Positions 62,623 through 64,000 of a stretch of DNA of 64,000 bases are shown here, in pieces. The translations under genes were made by a program, and so were the position numbers. The notes beneath the pieces were generated by a model, which saw only the letters and a program-made list of their open reading frames with translations, searched no databases and was not told the origin of the DNA. Source of the DNA: Sulfitobacter sabulilitoris (GTDB taxonomy: Bacteria > Pseudomonadota > Alphaproteobacteria > Rhodobacterales > Rhodobacteraceae). Location: positions 434,001 to 498,000 of the forward strand of contig NZ_VANS01000002.1 in NCBI RefSeq assembly GCF_005887615.1, written 5' to 3'. Numbering within the stretch: the stretch's first letter is position 1; each line of letters opens with the position of its first letter.

Positions 62623-62645
62623 CCGCTGCCGGTATCGTGAACATC

Positions 62646-62683
62646 AAAAACCCCCCATGCCGAAAGACATGGGGGGTTTTCTT
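62646..62683 (+). terminator. Intrinsic terminator of petABC
   Basis: The 13-bp stem AAAACCCCCCATG (62647-62659) pairs with CATGGGGGGTTTT (62668-62680) around an eight-base loop, with TTTT followed by CTTTG. It lies 24 bases after the petC stop. The stem is AT-rich at the base on one side and gives a classical terminator for the plus strand. Confidence 0.88.
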
Positions 62684-62925
62684 TGTCTGCACCGCGCATG
62701 GCAGGCTAATAACAGACTCTTGGGGATGAGATGAAATAAGTCTCCTGACCGCTTCGCACCCCTTCATGGGACGAACCCAGAGCGTCAAACGCAACTCTCG
62801 TCGATCCCCTTCCGATTATCGCTTGCAGGCCAAGACACTGGACCGTTCTATTCTCCACTCACTTGCAATGAGTAGACACTGCCGTGATCAGATCGCCGTG
62901 TATGTGATCAAGATCACATCAAAGG
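62684..62925. other. Gene-free stretch with Crp/Fnr-type palindrome
   Basis: About 240 bases between the convergent petC and Crp/Fnr genes hold no gene I can support. A short minus-strand frame crosses the petC terminator, which makes it unlikely to be coding. The stretch contains the 16-base palindrome at 62903-62918 and could hide a small RNA. Confidence 0.5.
62903..62918. promoter_or_regulatory. Perfect Crp/Fnr-type palindrome
   Basis: TGTGATCAAGATCACA is a perfect 16-base palindrome. It fits the Crp consensus TGTGA-N6-TCACA exactly, and differs from the Fnr consensus TTGAT-N4-ATCAA by one base in each half. It lies 8 bases downstream of the stop codon of a Crp/Fnr-family gene and 280 bases from the petC stop, not at an obvious promoter. 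Confidence 0.6.
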
Positions 62926-63600
62926 TCAGATTCGTTGAAAATCTGATATTTTCTGCAGCGCATCGCGATTCAGAACCCGTAATCCCCCCCGGCTGGCGTC
63001 GATGACACCGTCGTTTTTCCAGGTGGATATGGTTTTCGATACGGCCTCGCGGGTGGCCCCGACGAAGTTGGCCAGATCGGATTGCGACAACGGCAGATCG
63101 GCCTTTTCCTCTGCGTTCGGGACGGTCAGGTGCAGGATCTTTCGTGCCAAACGCGCAGGCAGCGGCAAAAAGACCTGTTCGTTCAACTGCGTGCTCATCC
63201 AGCGCAGGCGTTCACCGGCGAGCTGGATCAGATCGACGGCAAGATCGGGCGTATGGCGCACGGCACGCAGCACATCGGCGTTTCGGACGATGCGCAATTG
63301 GGTCCGTTCAAGGGCCGTTGCCGTTGCCGTGCGCGGGCCCGGATCGAACAATGCAATCTCGCCAAAGAGCGCCCCGGCCCACATCACGTCGAGCGACAGC
63401 TTGCGCCCTTCGCGCGACAGCACGCTGAATTCGACCGAACCGCTGATGATTACACACAGCGAATCGCCATCGTCGCCCATTTCAAACAGAACGTCGCCTT
63501 TTGACAGCGTGACATCGGTGGCTAGGCCATCCAGCATGTCGCGCAGGTCATCGGATGCGGCGGCCAGAAAACCGGTCTTGGGAAGGGGCGAACGGATCAT
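62926..63600 (-). CDS. Crp/Fnr-family transcriptional regulator
   Basis: A 224-residue regulator. The N-terminal cyclic-nucleotide-binding-like domain (1-125) has GDVLFEMGDDGDSLCVIISGSVEFSV and LDVMWAGALFGEIALFDPGPRTATATA (key runs LFGEIALFDPG and ISGSVEFSV). The C-terminal winged helix has SQSDLANFVGATREAVSKTISTW. No FNR-type N-terminal cysteine cluster is present. ATG at 63600 is chosen for the GAAGAG site seven bases upstream; a TTG five codons earlier also opens the frame. It lies downstream of the mtaB-like gene. Confidence 0.88.
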   Translation of the reverse strand: MIRSPLPKTGFLAAASDDLRDMLDGLATDVTLSKGDVLFEMGDDGDSLCVIISGSVEFSVLSREGRKLSLDVMWAGALFGEIALFDPGPRTATATALERTQLRIVRNADVLRAVRHTPDLAVDLIQLAGERLRWMSTQLNEQVFLPLPARLARKILHLTVPNAEEKADLPLSQSDLANFVGATREAVSKTISTWKNDGVIDASRGGLRVLNRDALQKISDFQRI

Positions 63601-63814
63601 GATCAAGCTCTTCAAATTATTACCACGCAGCCTACCCGCAGCGCGGGAAAAACGTAAGTGAATACAGACAGATCTTCAGAGCGATTTCGTCAGTTCCCCC
63701 GTGACCTCTTCTCTTGGCGGGTATCAACGCCGACAAGTGCCGCCCACAGGTCGTCGCTGTCGCGGCATTGGGCGAACCTGTCTTGCCCGGCGGGCTTTGC
63801 GACCGACGTGGCGG
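63601..63814. other. Gap between mtaB-like and Crp/Fnr genes
   Basis: The 214 bases hold no gene I can support. Two short frames on the minus strand exist (one about 35 codons after the mtaB stop), but none has a start and ribosome-binding site that I would trust. Confidence 0.4.
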
Positions 63815-64000
63815 TCAGGCCGTCAGCCGTGCACCGTGCCGCCCCGTTATCTTGGCGGTCACGATCTTGCCTTCGGGCTGGGGCGCGTCAAAGCCCACTT
63901 CGGTGAATTGCTCTGTCCGGCCCATCGTGGAGTTTTCCATCAGGATGTGATGCGTCTTTCCCTGCTGTGCCGCCAGATGCCGCGCGACCTGCGCGTCGCC
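63815..64000 (-). CDS. MiaB/MtaB-like methylthiotransferase, C-terminal fragment
   Basis: The last 61 residues of a protein whose 5' part lies beyond the right edge. The sequence has a TRAM-domain pattern: ILMENSTMGRTEQFTEVGFD and GKIVTAKITGRHGARLTA, most like the C-terminus of MtaB, the radical-SAM enzyme that makes ms2t6A at position 37 of tRNA. The radical-SAM core is not visible. It lies upstream of the Crp/Fnr gene on the same strand. Confidence 0.75.
   Translation of the reverse strand, partial: GDAQVARHLAAQQGKTHHILMENSTMGRTEQFTEVGFDAPQPEGKIVTAKITGRHGARLTA

Noticed and set aside
62594..62794. Minus-strand 66-codon frame near petC terminator
   Set aside because: It runs through the perfect petABC terminator stem and has no ribosome-binding site.
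63658..63950. Two plus-strand frames near the right edge
   Set aside because: They overlap the minus-strand MtaB-like fragment, which has clear TRAM-domain sequence.
1..64000. CRISPR arrays, transposases, prophage, restriction or other defence genes
   Set aside because: Nothing with the repeat/spacer pattern or the motifs of these systems was seen. The only direct tandem array is the short 7-bp one.

Overview
The window is about 64 kb of a GC-rich alphaproteobacterial chromosome. It most resembles the Rhodobacteraceae (marine Roseobacter group). This is inferred from the petP/petR regulator pair, the fused-free petABC bc1 operon, a YjbF/YjbH exopolysaccharide pair, a RibH2-type lumazine synthase behind an FMN riboswitch, a crotonobetainyl-CoA hydratase gene cluster, and characteristic intergenic palindromes. 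No phage, insertion sequence, CRISPR array or recognisable defence system was found. The window is mostly core metabolism with two accessory-looking patches.

Layout. 0-3.7 kb: the 3' end of glmM, then a minus-strand nucleotide-sugar pair (UDP-GlcNAc 2-epimerase and a UDP-glucuronate-epimerase-like enzyme), an odd gene-poor interval with a 7-bp tandem array, and tRNA-Leu(CAG). 3.9-13.5 kb: an NDUFA9-like protein, uppP, then gltD and gltB separated by three small genes (a secreted protein and two tandem GFA-family zinc proteins). 13.6-23.4 kb: FMN-split-barrel protein, mtgA, a GST, queG, an orphan hydantoinase/oxoprolinase, msrB-msrA, a periplasmic glutathione peroxidase, a GlxA-type regulator, an EamA exporter and HU. 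23.5-26.8 kb: coupled adenine deaminase and AMP nucleosidase. 26.9-32.5 kb: a probable carnitine/betaine-type acyl-CoA catabolic cluster (aldolase-like protein, acyl-CoA dehydrogenase, ADP-forming CoA ligase, CaiD-like hydratase). 32.5-43.3 kb: envelope polysaccharide locus (glycosyltransferase, Wza-like export lipoprotein, epimerases, sugar transferase, FlaA1-like dehydratase, YjbH, YjbF, ExoD). 43.3-46.3 kb: xseB-ispA-dxs isoprenoid operon. 46.5-53.3 kb: petP-petR, ilvE, an APP1-like phosphatase, a secreted cyclase-family protein, a second EamA exporter and aroC. 53.4-59.7 kb: a beta-barrel protein, a TPP riboswitch with thiBPQ, an FMN riboswitch with ribH, a PaiB-like flavoprotein and a second GST. 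59.9-64 kb: petABC, a Crp/Fnr regulator and the 3' end of an mtaB-like gene.

How the genes fit together. GltB and GltD are the two subunits of glutamate synthase. IspA and Dxs supply isoprenoids, and UppP recycles the C55 carrier used by the polysaccharide locus and by MtgA's lipid II substrate. ThiBPQ imports thiamine, whose diphosphate is the cofactor of Dxs. RibH feeds flavin to GltB/D and several flavoproteins here. MsrAB and the glutathione peroxidase repair or limit oxidative damage. Petp/PetR are known in Rhodobacter capsulatus as regulators next to petABC, but here the two loci lie about 12 kb apart.

Start codons were chosen by ribosome-binding site, overlap with the upstream gene and family N-termini. 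All functional names rest on motif recognition by eye, without database searches.
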